Part shown: in pieces, positions 24,986 to 36,400 of the stretch | Layout: every line of letters starts with the position of its first letter | How positions within the stretch are numbered: the first letter of the stretch is position 1 | Source of the DNA: Durusdinium trenchii | Taxonomy: Eukaryota; Sar; Dinophyceae; Suessiales; Symbiodiniaceae | DNA: 64,000 bases | NCBI GenBank assembly: GCA_963970005.1 | Contig: CAXAMN010021951.1 | Location: 1 to 64,000, forward strand | Direction of reading: 5' to 3' | Position numbers and translations under genes: made by a program | Notes under the pieces: model-generated | The model's database searches: none | Told to the model about the DNA's origin: nothing | Seen by the model: the letters and a program-made list of their open reading frames with translations, nothing else

Positions 24986-26610
24986 TCAAGACTTCACAGC
25001 AAATCTCAGCCGCCAGCTCAGGCTGTCATCCACAACCGCCACAGAGGCTGAGAAGGCCTGGAGTAGCAAATCCGTCTGACCCTTTAGTATTACAAAAGGA
25101 TTAAATGCCTGTAGCTGATCCGATGCCATTTCATAGGATGGCGGCTGAGTGCTTGGTTCGATGTCTAATGCTTTTGGTCTGCTCCTTTCTACCCGTGGCA
25201 TGTCGTGCTTCCCACTGAAACCCAACATCTGTAGGAAGACATTGGAGAGAGCAGAGGCGGCATCCTCCAAGTCTTGTGCATATCATACCCTCCATGCCAG
25301 GTGCATAACACCATCCACGGCTTTATATAAATGCAGCTTCTCCATGTTTATCACAGTTTCCCAGTTCTTGCAGTGGGATTCTGAATGCACTGGACGGAAC
25401 TTGGACTGGGGTGTCCAGTCAAGGGTCATTAGGTTAGAAAGTTCTGGCCAGTCACATTTTGGAGGTGTCCTTTGAGCCAAAGGAACTGAGATGCCATGGA
25501 GGATCACCAGGTGCTGGGTCTCACGGTGGAAGTCCACCTCAGCCACACGTCCGGGACTGCACAAACCATTCGACCAGTAGGCCTAAACCAGAGTGGACAC
25601 AGGCAGGACCATACATCGATGTGTCAGTGTGATACCCACATATGAGAGACCAAGATGTATCAAAAAATGGACCATGTTGGAGTGTGCTGGGAACATGGCG
25701 TGCAACATTTCACACTTGGAGTGTGCTTCTAATGCTGACCATTTCCAGCTTTGCATCCGCGCATAAATCGGAGAGCATCCCGCCAGGTCAGACAAGGAAT
25801 GCTCCGCCGCCTAGCAGGGCGGAGTTCAAACACCTTTCAGCTTCCGATCGAATGAAATCCGCTGAGCGACAACTAAAGGGCTAGTATCTGCGTTGTTGAA
25901 AAAAGCACAAAGCACGGCTACGTAAGGCCGCGTGAGTTCATGTATCTCCAAAGTTCTTCCGGAGAATCTTGTTTAGGAATGAGACCCACCGAATCCCACC
26001 AAAACGCTTTTGATGAGCACGCGCCCTGTGGCACCAGCATCTCGCCTTGACTCCATTCTCGGTGTGCCAGATGGATAGCACCGGCCGACCGTTACATCTC
26101 CAGAATCCAAAAAGAAAGTGACCATCCTGCAGGGGAACTGCCCAGAGTGTGAGAATGAGGCAGGTTCACCTAAGGATACTGTGCATTTCACCTATCAGAT
26201 TAGATTGCGAAAACCACTGCATGCATCTGCGATGAACTTCATTCAGCTGGTGCCACGATCGGCCTTGCTGAAGAAGAGATGTGAGCAGGATTGGCCCGGT
26301 TGCCTGATGATCCACTGTTTCACGACAACCGCACTGGCGGGCTACTCCAACGTCTTTCCAACTACTATAAACACTGTTTGGATGGATCATGATGCATGCG
26401 GAAGAGGTGCGCAAAGGTGCCGAACCCAACCTATGTCACGATCCGTCCAAACCGGGCGATTGAACCAAAAAAAACACGTCGGTGAACGTCCAAAGGTCGT
26501 TCGTCGTTCTTTTTTTCTGCAGCCCAGCGGCAGGAGGATGAACTTCCGGGCATCGTCCAAGCGAGTGAAGTCCCAAATGACCACAATGGACCCTGCCTGG
26601 ACGCATCGGA
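24986..26610 (-). CDS. Unknown gene with an in-frame TGA
   Basis: Segments: about 26610-26520 (SIVVIWDFTRLDDARKFILL); about 26400-26172 (SLLQQGRSWHQLNEVHRRCM, donor CTTAG before GTGAAC), which joins in phase 2 to 26131-25975 (acceptor CCCTGCAG; VTFFLDSGDVTVGRCYPSG); about 25815-25655 (acceptor CTGCTAG; CSPIYARMQSWKWSALEAH); and 25582-24986 (acceptor CTCTGGTTTAG). The last exon is about 195 codons long, interrupted only by one TGA at 25285-25283 between MHLAWRV and YAQDLEDAASAL, and ends at TGA 24986. Either this is a selenocysteine or readthrough codon, a 24-base intron spans it (GTATG to TTGGAG, in frame), or the gene is damaged. No family recognised. Confidence 0.55.
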
Positions 26611-26699
26611 GCGGACGCCCGACAGGCCGGGGCGACAGGCGGACAGGTGGGGCGTCCGGGCCCCGACGTGGCTGAAAGGCCAGATGCAACACATACAAA

Positions 26700-26860
26700 T
26701 TGGTAGCGATGCCCTTGCTCCTAATAGCGATGCACTTGTTACTAGTAGCTNNNNNNNNNNTGCACTTGTTACTAGTAGCTTCTTGTCACTGGTAGTAATG
26801 CCCTTGTTTCTCGTAGCGATGCCCTTGCTACTAATAGCGATGCCCTTGCTCCGTTCGTAA
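26700..26860. repeat. ACTAGTAG-family dispersed repeat spanning an assembly gap
   Basis: Tandem units of TGCCCTTGCTCCTAATAGCGA and TGCACTTGTTACTAGTAGCT. The 20 bases on each side of the N run (26731-26750 and 26761-26780) are identical, so the gap sits within a tandem array whose length is unknown. Confidence 0.9.
26751..26760. other. Assembly gap (10 N)
   Basis: Ten Ns between two identical 20-base repeat units. Confidence 1.
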
Positions 26861-26869
26861 CGATGCAAT

Positions 26870-28610
26870 GCAAATGGGCTTCAACTTGTTCGGAACAAGT
26901 TCACACAATCACACCACATGTGGCAACATGCAGGCCAAGTGTAACCCAAAGGCCTGTGTGGGAAGCCTTCTCTCCAAACAGACTCCTGTTGCGGGGACTC
27001 CTTCTGATGATAAAAATGCGAACACGCATGAGCACTGGCTACCACCAGAAGCTGTTGAAATGACCTGCATGACTCCCCGCCCCTGGTCGCCTTTCCACGC
27101 CCCGCTCGGGTGGCGCCTGGTATGCTGCAAGCGGCAGACGGTGATGACAGGACAGCCTGCCGCTTAGTTGAGAGGCGCTGTTTGCCTCCTATCCCAGGAA
27201 GTTGGGAGGTCTCAGGGGAACATGTGAAAGCAAGTTTCCGTGCTCTTTTGGTTGTTTTCTCCTACAGCATCTTGACTGCGCACCCTGCTGACAAGACTTG
27301 AAATGACCTGGCTTAAAACTGTCCGCCTCTTCCCAGCTGGGACCTCCTTGAATTCAAAAACAAGACGCCTGGCTCCGCCCATACTCCGCACACACGCCTG
27401 GCGCTACCACTCCCAAGCACAGCCAGAAGGCTAAAGGAACTCATTCCTGCAGTGGGACGTCTTCGATTTCCTATGGGTTGGCTATGGTGATCTTTCTTGG
27501 AGGGGGTTATCTAGCAGGTAAGTCACGGCAAGTCATTGAAATCTAATACTTCCGGTTCTCATGTCTTGGCCCCGATGCAGTCCCTTGCGGACAACCAGTG
27601 CTTGGCCCTTACTACTCCACAGTGAAAATGAAAGCTGCTAGTGGGTGGTACCTGACCAGCTTTCAAACGAATAAACCAATCTTGAATAAAGCATCAATGA
27701 AGGTGGGTGTTGCTCAGTAGAGTAATAGGTATGTCCATCATGCTGCAGCCGCATGCCCTCAAGTACTACTACCTGGTTCCTACCCTAGCCCTACCCACCT
27801 AGACCCTAGCCGTCAGCCTTCAGGGCCTTTCAGTCTTACGTCATGTTTGTTTGGGGGATGCGGCAAGTCCGGGCCCAAGTACAAGCGGCAAAACAATGGG
27901 AATCATCGTGCTGTCAATCAATGTCCATCCAACCGCCCAAAGGGAGTCCCACTCATCACCCCCAATAATTGGATTAAATCCCTACAGCCCTACACCCTGT
28001 GAATGTATACTTTAATCTAAGGTGATTCACTGCAAGTGGTCATGCTCTTTGGACATGCTCTGGTCCTTCACTTCTAGCTGGTCATTGGGCATGGTGCTGG
28101 CAGCTTCGAAGAAATCCCTTCTGCTCTCATCTCAGTGTTGAGCATATTGCTTGTTGACGAGGGGACCATCCAATGCACGACATAGCAGGTGCTCCTGTAT
28201 GCTGCTTACAGTTGCGGGATGCTGCAAGGTAGCTGAGACTCATTGGAAGTGTTCGGCTCCAATAACCAGGGCTACACCACGAACATCATCATCTGGAAGG
28301 TTGTTCTCCCACAAGCAATTTCATACGAGCAAAGCAAGAAACCAAGAACCACGAACAGCTGCGGCGATCACACCAACGGCTCTGACTTGATTCGAGGAAA
28401 CTGCGACCAGGAAGAATGTTGCACTGAACAAGATTAACAAAGGAAAGCTTCACCCTGCAAGCTTCGGAGTTTCGCTTACGGCCTCTCCTAAATACATCTG
28501 TAAAGGCTTTGGTGGCAGTCCTCCTTGACCCCACCCATCCTGAAAACTGGAGATCCATGTGAAAAATTGGCATCAGTTTTACTGGAACTTTCTGCTAGGA
28601 GTGGTTTCGT
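26870..28610. other. No supported gene
   Basis: About 1.7 kb with only short frames on both strands. None has a family motif or a convincing splice pair. Probably intergenic or a long intron. Confidence 0.4.
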
Positions 28611-28621
28611 GAAGGCTTGCG

Positions 28622-28880
28622 TGATGCCAAAGCATGGTTACAGGAAAGATCTGGGGGTGCATTCTGACCCCCAATGGGCGTAGGTGCCAGCTACGAGCAA
28701 CAAAAGCGCATCCTTTTTGAGCTGCATCCGTTGAAGAGTACCCTGCCAAAGATCGACCTTGCTTGTTGTCCACCGCCTGGATCCAAGCGTCAGACTCCGA
28801 AACCAACCACCGAAGGAGCCGTCTCGGCCGTATGTAACATACCGGTCACAGCCCGATCACAGGGGGTATGCAGCCCGAGC
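28622..28880 (-). CDS. Probable exon, unknown product
   Basis: A continuous minus-strand frame reads DRYVTYGRDGSFGGWFRSL, then VDLWQGTLQRMQLKKDALLL and LVAGTYAHWGSE, with good coding character. A second frame over the same bases is also open. Neighbouring exons were not found, so its gene is unknown. Confidence 0.35.
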
Positions 28881-29189
28881 ATGTCCGAGCTGCTCGGGCA
28901 CAGTGGAATGTGTGGGGGTTTGGGAATGAGGGGACCCTGGACAACCAAAGAATGAGGCTCCCGGACCCTGGACCTTCAAAATGACAACATGGAGAGTTCC
29001 AGTTCGACGGTGACCGTATCCCGACATGACCGTATCCCAAAGTGAAGGAATCCTGGTCTTGTCGAAACGTTTTCTTATTCAACGCGCGCACTTCATGACA
29101 AAGAGAAACAAAGAGAATGATTATATAATTATCTGGTCAGCATGGACGCGAGAAACACATGATGTATGCTGTACTGTATGCAGATCGAA

Positions 29190-29396
29190 ACTTTGGTAGA
29201 GCAATTGGACAGTCAGCTGAAGAGCAATCGTCCCACTTCGTGCTCCGCAAATGTTTGGCAATGGTTGGAAGCTGGCGCAGCCTCTAAATCTTTCGCGATC
29301 ACTTTGGATATCGCAGTGCCCAGTCATTACCCCGCAGTTTTGACTCTGAGTTGCACTGGAGGTTGGTGGAGGTTGCCATTAATTGGCTTTCCATAG
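29190..29396 (+). other. Plus-strand coding-like frame, doubtful
   Basis: A plus-strand frame (ETLVEQLDSQLKSNRPTS, then WQWLEAGAASKSFAITLDI) looks better than the minus-strand frames over the same bases. It is isolated in a region where all other evidence is on the minus strand, so it may be chance or a decayed gene. Confidence 0.2.
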
Positions 29397-29530
29397 AGCA
29401 TCTTAATGTATATACACATAAGGCCGTATGTAGATGATGTGATTATATAAATGATGTGATTGTCCCCAGGTTCCCAGCATGTCCTTAATTTGAAAAACTA
29501 ATCAATGTCCCTCTTCAAGATCTTCAAGGC

Positions 29531-31079
29531 TCAATCAGAGTCGCAAGGCAAGCGTACTAGACCTTGTCTCTTCGTGTCGCGGCCGCCGGCACAAGCACGC
29601 ACCGTATCATACAAAAGGTGCAGAGCTCCAAGGGCGAGGAACAGCAGCACAAGTACACGGAACATCGCCAGCAGCATGGCACAAAGCCCCGGCTTTATGC
29701 AAACCCACTGCACCTGGATTTCGTACCACAGTTCTTGCAGTTCAGCCTTGACAAGCTTGTGGGGCAAGTCAAAGAAAATGTCGAAGAAGAAGTAACGGAA
29801 GAAGCCCAGAACCCCTGGCTGCTCCTCGATGGGACCCAGGGCAAAGGCTCCTTTTATAAGCGCTTGAGTCAGCAATGCTGCAAGGCCAGCTAGTGGGCAA
29901 GCACTGTTGGCCAGAACCCGTGTCCACAGTGGAAAGGAGGATTTTGCCTTCTCTAGCTCCTTGAAGGTCCAAATTTCATTGCATGATCCCCTTGACAAGC
30001 TGCTGCCCTTTGAGGAAACTCTAGCAATCCGTTGTGACTCTTTGTTTTGGGTGGTCTTTTGTTCGAGTTCCTTCAGCACGGACGGAAAGCCCTGGCTGCC
30101 GCAGGCATCGAGTGAACAAGGCTGGCAGCGGGAGAACTGTGCTGAGATGCATGATCTCCACATGCATTGCCAGTAGGATGTACACTTGCACCGAAGTGCA
30201 AATAAATATCTCGCTGAGCTCAATGGCTTTGTGTGTCACCCACTGCTTGTTGGCAAAACCTTGTCGCAAGCTGTCTGCAATGGCCAGGGCTCCCCGGATT
30301 TGAAACAGGTCAACTGCCCATACACAAGGAATGGCACACCCAATGCTCATGAACATGCCTGGGAATGGCTGCCCAATGCGAAAAAGACTAAGAATTGAAA
30401 CCACATCTCCAAAGGGCTCCAGCCAAACAAAGAAAGCCTCCAACCAAAGATGTCTCTTGAAGCCAATACGATCCGGGCATAATAGAGGCAACTGACCTGA
30501 GTCATTCTGAATGATCACATATTGATTTGATGGTCCCAGATCCGAGTTGCGAACAGGCGATGTTGCGAGCCACCTGCACCAAAAGAAGACGATGCTGATC
30601 GATCCATAAAGCATTGCATACAAATAGACGCTGTACCATTCTGGCATCCAGCGCAAAGCCCACGATGCTGTCTGCGCTTTATAACACATCAGGAAAGTAT
30701 CACTCAACGAACTTCGCATGATGCGAATCACATGCAGTGGGCTCAACATGTAGGGTGTGGCACTGTTGCTGCCAAGAGCCTCATGGCACCAAGTGGTGCA
30801 ATCCTCTGCCAATTGGGCACTGGCAACTGCATCATGTGGAATGATGTTGATGCATTTGGCCGGCATGAACTCGGACTCGGAGCCAATCAACCGGGTCATG
30901 AGCGACTCCTCAAAAACCCTTTGGTCAAGGGTTAATAGTTGGTCCAAGGGTTGTCGCTGCACTGTGGCCTCATCCAGCCAAATGGCGAGTAGAGGGAGAA
31001 GCCAAATGATCAGCACCAGAGCGAATAACACGGCACAAAGCCATTTAACCGCCCTGGTTTCTGCTGCTTCGCCCGACAT
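29531..31079 (-). CDS. Multi-pass membrane protein, unknown family
   Basis: ATG at 31079 opens MSGEAAETRAVKWLCAVL, leading straight into a membrane segment (LIIWLLPLLAIWL). Further membrane segments are YSVYLYAMLYGSISIVFFW, SIGCAIPCVWAVDLF and FICTSVQVYILLAMHVEI, separated by loops of up to 120 residues, one rich in Cys. The frame then shifts near 30140. An intron of about 96 bases (GTTCACTCG to GATTGCTAG) restores phase into the second frame, which adds two more membrane segments (LAGLAALLTQALIKGAFALG; AMFRVLVLLFLALGALHLL) and ends at the TGA at 29531. Total about 500 residues with at least seven membrane spans. The long N-terminal loop after the first span suggests a surface or vacuolar protein. 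I recognise no family. Confidence 0.65.
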
Positions 31080-31279
31080 GGCTTGGTCTCGATCAACTTA
31101 GGACTTAGGAGCTGTCTTGGATGCATTCATGCACAGACAAATCTCAAGAGCAAACCGCTAGACAAACCTCCAGCTCAAGACTAAACAGGGACTCTCAGGG
31201 ATTGCAATTAGCAAACACTTGCGGGTTATCATGTAACATGGCCCCCAATTAACCCTCACAAAAATGATAAATTAATACA

Positions 31280-31345
31280 AAGGAAGCTACTAGGAAAAGT
31301 GCATCGCTACTAGTAGTAACAAGTGCCTTACTAGTAGTAACAAAT
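31280..31345. repeat. ACTAGTAG-family dispersed repeat
   Basis: GAAGCTACTAGGAAAAGTGC, ATCGCTACTAGTAGTAAC and CTTACTAGTAGTAAC, in the spacer between the membrane protein start (31079) and the glucanase stop (32616). Confidence 0.85.
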
Positions 31346-32615
31346 TAGAATTGATTTAAATTGCGACTGTAGTTGCGACAGCGACGTACGACGCATCCCG
31401 TGCCCGTGCAGCCGGGCCTCGGGCCGAAGTCGCGCCAGCGGCGGTGCTGGCGCTGCCGCGGCAAGGTGCTGGCAACGACCCATATGTTCGGTGGGCAAGA
31501 CCCAACGTCCGGCACAAGCAATTGGTGGGATGATGTCGGAACAGTGAAGATTTCCACTGAGGAGCACCTTCACAGCCGTTGTGCAAGAACTGGCTTTGCT
31601 TCCAGCAAAAGCCATAGGTAAAGAATGGCCAGAACTGACTTTGAAGGAGAGCATCCTACTCAAAGATCTGCGATACGAGAATTCAAGCAAACCTAGCTAT
31701 TGAAAATGCAACTTTTCGAGTGTTCCCATGGAACCGCAGTAGTCAAGGTTTTGCCCGAGGTGGACACACCCTGAGGTTTCACGCGCTAAACATGTGCAAC
31801 AACTGGCCATTTCGGGTGAACTCTAATTTTCACCTCTTTTCGCGTTCTTTATGTCCCGTTTGTGTGCTCTTTCTGGCACATTAGGACACGTCCATCTGCA
31901 CTACTTCAACACTTGCCGGAGTGAATGCAGCGGCCTGTACAGAAAACCATGCCAAACTTTGCGGTCTGTTCAGACTTGTCCAGAGCTGTTCTCCGTTGAA
32001 CAACGCAAAGGAGGCTAGGCGAAATGGATGTGATGGCATGTGTCAAAGGCTCAAATTGTTAGCTTGTGTTCAAGTGCCACGCTTGGGAGAAGGATTTGAG
32101 CCCTTGAGCCAGCACGTTCAAATAAATGGGAGACCCCCAAAATCACCCTGATGCTTGGTTTTACGGGGCTCCGCACCCAAAACGATTGACACGATGGTCG
32201 CCATGTGCAGGATCGCCGCCCGTCACATGAAAGTCCGAAATCGAGCTCTAGCACGGAAGGTGTTAGAAGCCCAACTCCGAAAAAAGAAAAAGGAAGAAAC
32301 AGCAGAGCAATGAGCCTGCCATATCGATCCTTTTGCAAGTCAAACATTGGGGACCGGCCAAAAAGAAGAACCTCACAGCTCCTTTTGAGCTGTTGAGGTT
32401 CCGGTGGATCCCCTCAAAGTTTGGCTCACGTTCGTCCGTGGCTCGAGTGTTGACTTCGACCGACCAAGGTGAGGTCGGTAGTCTTACCTGAGGGTGGCAA
32501 GTCTTCGGGCGGCCCAAATCGAGCAGAAGGAACGTAAATCAAGTTTTTGCAGTTTGGGGGTGTTCAGTGGCTCAGGCTAGCCCTGTCCTGAAGTTCCAAG
32601 TAGAGTGCAGGCAAG
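31346..32615. other. Spacer downstream of the glucanase, no supported gene
   Basis: A minus-strand frame at 31331-31690 (119 codons) is open in parallel with two others and carries no motif. A possible exon at about 32550-32483 (NLIYVPSARFGPPEDLPP) ends at a good donor (CCCTCAG before GTAAGAC) and could be in the 3' untranslated region or a downstream gene. Confidence 0.35.
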
Positions 32616-33466
32616 TCACACCAGAATGGGTGCGGTCCCTTCGTCTGCCAACAGCCGGCCAGTGGCGGGGCTGCCATAGACCTGTACAAAGAGAGCAAGT
32701 GGACAAGCACGATGCGGCTCAAAACAACCAAGCCTAGGGCATCGGCAGCATTTACATGATGATCCTTAACGAGGCAGAAAAACCCATGTCTTGGCTCCCT
32801 TTCTTCCAACATGCTCACGAAGGCTTCCCCAACTCGGCACCTGCAGTTCTTGAATGCTACACCCTGCAGTGCAGTAGACCCGCAACCACTGCGTGGTGGC
32901 GGCAATGTCCACCCGCTGCGATGTGGACTCCGGCTGCTGCTGGGCCACAGCGGAGGCCCAGGTGACTGCGTTGAAGCTTGTCTCCAAGTTGAAACTGCTG
33001 GGCAGCTGGTTGCCCCATTGCACCCTTACCTGACGCACACAGGGAAGACTTCTTGCCGTGCTGTGCGGCCTTGAAGGCGTCTTAGGAGGCCTGCCTGTCC
33101 TTGCAACATTTCTCGGATGGACAAAACCCTGCACCAGCTCAAACCAGTGAACCTATAACAAAGGGGTGCTTAGTGTCTATATGTGTATGTGTATATATAT
33201 ATATATGTGTGTGTGTGTGTAGTGTATATACATATACACATACCTACCAATCAACTGGTGGGATTTCCACCATTCTCCAAACATTTTTCAGGCCAGGTCA
33301 CATGATCAAGCGTGTACCTCCCCAACAAGTCCACCCAAATCCATTGATCTCCTGCGGCCGATCGCCACTGCGTGCTGCTGAGCCCATCAACTGCCCTGGA
33401 GGCAAACTCATCTGGCAAAATGGACGATGATGCAAGAACCGGCTTGTTCAAAGCCACATTCTCAGC
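32616..33466 (-). other. F5/8 type C module 4 and C-terminus (exons 33466-33302, 33029-32841, 32681-32616)
   Basis: [33 protein letters not shown] and [15 protein letters not shown], then [19 protein letters not shown] and [19 protein letters not shown], ending [20 protein letters not shown]. There is no membrane segment or GPI-like tail after it, which fits a secreted protein. Confidence 0.85.
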
Positions 33467-36400
33467 CTTGGTGGCAAAAAATGGGAACAGAAAATGGGAA
33501 CAAACAATGCCAGCAACTTGTGAAGCAACTTGTTACCAATTCGGCAACTTACAGTTAGTTGCAAAGGCAAGTCAAGAAGCTGGCGCAGCAGTGCTTGCCG
33601 GCAATGCTGTGGTTACTGGAGCTGCCGTGGTTGCTGAGTCGGGCCCGGCCACGTCATAGACAAAGAGCTCTTTGATGCTGCAGGTAGGTCCGAAGGATAA
33701 ACAAACCTTGTTGAGATTTTGTGGTTGGGTGTGAAAACCCACCTATGAAATCCTATGAACAGACTTTGTTACAACATCAACATATTTAGACCAGGAACAA
33801 TGCGAATCCATTGTGTCGCAGGTGTGTTCCCTGGAAAGACTGTCCGAACGGTTTGTCCACTGAGGGCTGACGCGCGAGGAGAGATGGGCGTCCACTGCAC
33901 ACCATTAAGACTGGTCTGTATTTCGTACTCTGCGGCATCTGCAGCCCAATGAACAGCCACCTCTGCCACCTCAGCGAAATCAGCACTGCCACAAACATTA
34001 AGAAAAGAAGAGTGGCGACTTTGTGCTATGTTATTACCATTGACCCTAGCTGCCCTAGCTCTCGCCTTCCTGCCCCGCACTGCTACCTAGGAGGAGGCAC
34101 AGGTTCTGCCAGCAAAAACTGACCTTGACCTGGGTGCTTTTCTCACCGCCCTGTGCCGTCCCCGCCGTCGACCGAGTCGCAGTGTAGAGACCCAACAGGT
34201 CCACCCAGGCCCATGGCTGCGCATCTCCGACGGCTGAGGCCCACTGGGTGTTCAGCAACCCGTCAGTCATGCGACTCACATGTCCATCTGGCAGCTGCTG
34301 GCTGGAGGCCAGCACTGGTCGCTGCTGCGCCAGGTTCACTCCTAGGAATTTGGAAGGGAGGACACAAGAAGACTGGGAAATGAGCACGGCTGCAATCAGT
34401 CGAGAGTCGATTGACAGTTCCAGTGCTTCCACTGCTAGTAGTGTGCGGAGAGGATGAAGTGCCTGTTACTTCCTGAGTGCTTGACACCGCTGGAGTTGTT
34501 GGTGACAACGTGCTTGAGGTGGTCGGGGCTGTGCTAGCCCCGGGCACATCGCCATGGATGGTGAGCTCCCGAATGCTGCACGCAGTCTGGCAAACCACCT
34601 GGCTTCCATAGGAAAACATCTAACTGCACGAAAGCCATGATATAGCCAATCTGGCTTTGTTTGCGCAAGAGATGGCACCTTCCTACCAACAAGATAAATA
34701 ATTTAGCGAGATTAGGGCAACTTTGCAGAGATCTGTCCTGTTCTTTGAGGGCTTTGTGCGAAGTCTCCACACATCGTTTGAAGTATGTGCCAGTTTGCGG
34801 TGGATTAATTCCCTGTCCTTTGAACCAATCACTACCAATCACTACCCCTCCAGGAGTGACTCCCTCCATGTTCAACGTTAAAACCTACAGCGCGGCACCC
34901 TGATCCACTGCGTCAAGGCAGGTGGGCTGAACTCAGTGCTGATAAATCCGTCAGCTCCGTTCACCGTAGCCAGGTCGGTCCACTTGATGCCGTCAGGTGC
35001 AGTCTGAAGCACCTGAAGGCCGCGGAGCGGATGAAGGTCGCGGAGATGAAGGCCGTGGCACCCCAATTTGCCAATTTGGGGTCACAAAGCCTTCGTCAAA
35101 ATTCGAACACTTGGAGGGGATGATCTAAATGTCTTCAGGTTTTGGGCTGTATGATACTGTATATAAATATATCTCATATATACATATATATATATGTGTG
35201 TGTGTGTGTATGTATGTATATCATTGTATATCTTCTAAACACAGATGATGCGACCGGCCCAGGCACAAACTGCTGCGGCACATCGCCGAAGAGGAGCACG
35301 ATACGATTCACCGCATAAAGCCCCAAGAGATCCACCCACAGCCACTGATCGTTCATCGCCACTGACGCCCATTGGGAGTCAAGGTCACCATCCACCGCCT
35401 TGTAGGCATGTTCCATGGCAGATCGGAAGGAGGAGGACAGAACGGGCTTCTGGAAAGCCTCAGTGGGCCATGTGAAGGAGATCTAAGGTCTAAGCCTTTG
35501 ATCTTTGGCTCACATTCTTGAAGCAATGATGAGCATTCCCAGTGCCCCATTTTGTGCCAAGATGCGAGATTCGGTCCATAGAATGGAGTTGTAGTGGATG
35601 GCCCACTAACTGTGCTGGTCACGACTGTGGTGGTTTCGGGGATCACCGTGGTGACTACATCAGACACACTGGTTGTGCTTTGAGCCTGGCTGGTCGCTGT
35701 GGTTGCTGCAGTCGATGTAGTTGCAGTGCTGGCTGTGGTGCTGGGCTCGGTGGTGGAGATGACAGGTGTTTCCGCATCCTCAAACACCTGTGCCAAACTG
35801 ACACGTCCACGATGTTTTGGCTTATGATGGAGTATGATTTATTACTATTCACGCTGAATTTTTTGGGTGTCTCAAGCAGTTGGACTTCATCGACCTCAAT
35901 TCACCAGACCGATTGTGTGTTGAAAGTACCTGGGCATTTGGTAGAGTGTGCCAAAAGCCTTTGCAAGTCTTGCAGGGCTTCCAGTGAGACCCGTTCTTGC
36001 CAACACTCGTTGATGGGAACTAGACATGCTCCAGTAAAAACATCCTACTCCCATCCCCACATTCGTTCAACCCCATCGACCTGCGCAAACTCACCCCCTC
36101 GCCCATCGCATCCTGTCAGACCACCGTGCCCGACCTGGAACTCCCAGAGTCGCAGGTCGCCACCGCTCTGGCACTGCACACGGACCCAGCGGGCGAAGGT
36201 GCCGTGCACGTCCAAGCGTTGCAACTCGGAGGAGCCCAGGGCCACGGCCAGAGTGGTCCAGTCACTCGCCATAGCTCCCTGCAAGAGGTAACCTGGGGCC
36301 CAAGCATGGTGTTTCACCATGTCTGGTTGAAGAACTGGGGACCAAGAAATCCACGGACGTCTGACATGGAATTCGGACTTGATCATAAAGGATCATGAAG

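Noticed and set aside
26118-26675. Plus-strand open frame of 185 codons
   Set aside because: It overlaps minus-strand exons that join in phase 2 (about 26172 to 26131), and its own C-terminus is an Arg/Gly/Pro-rich shadow.
30040-30145. Apparent frameshift in the multi-pass membrane gene
   Set aside because: An intron of about 96 bases (GTTCACTCG to GATTGCTAG) joins the two frames in phase 2, so no lesion is needed.
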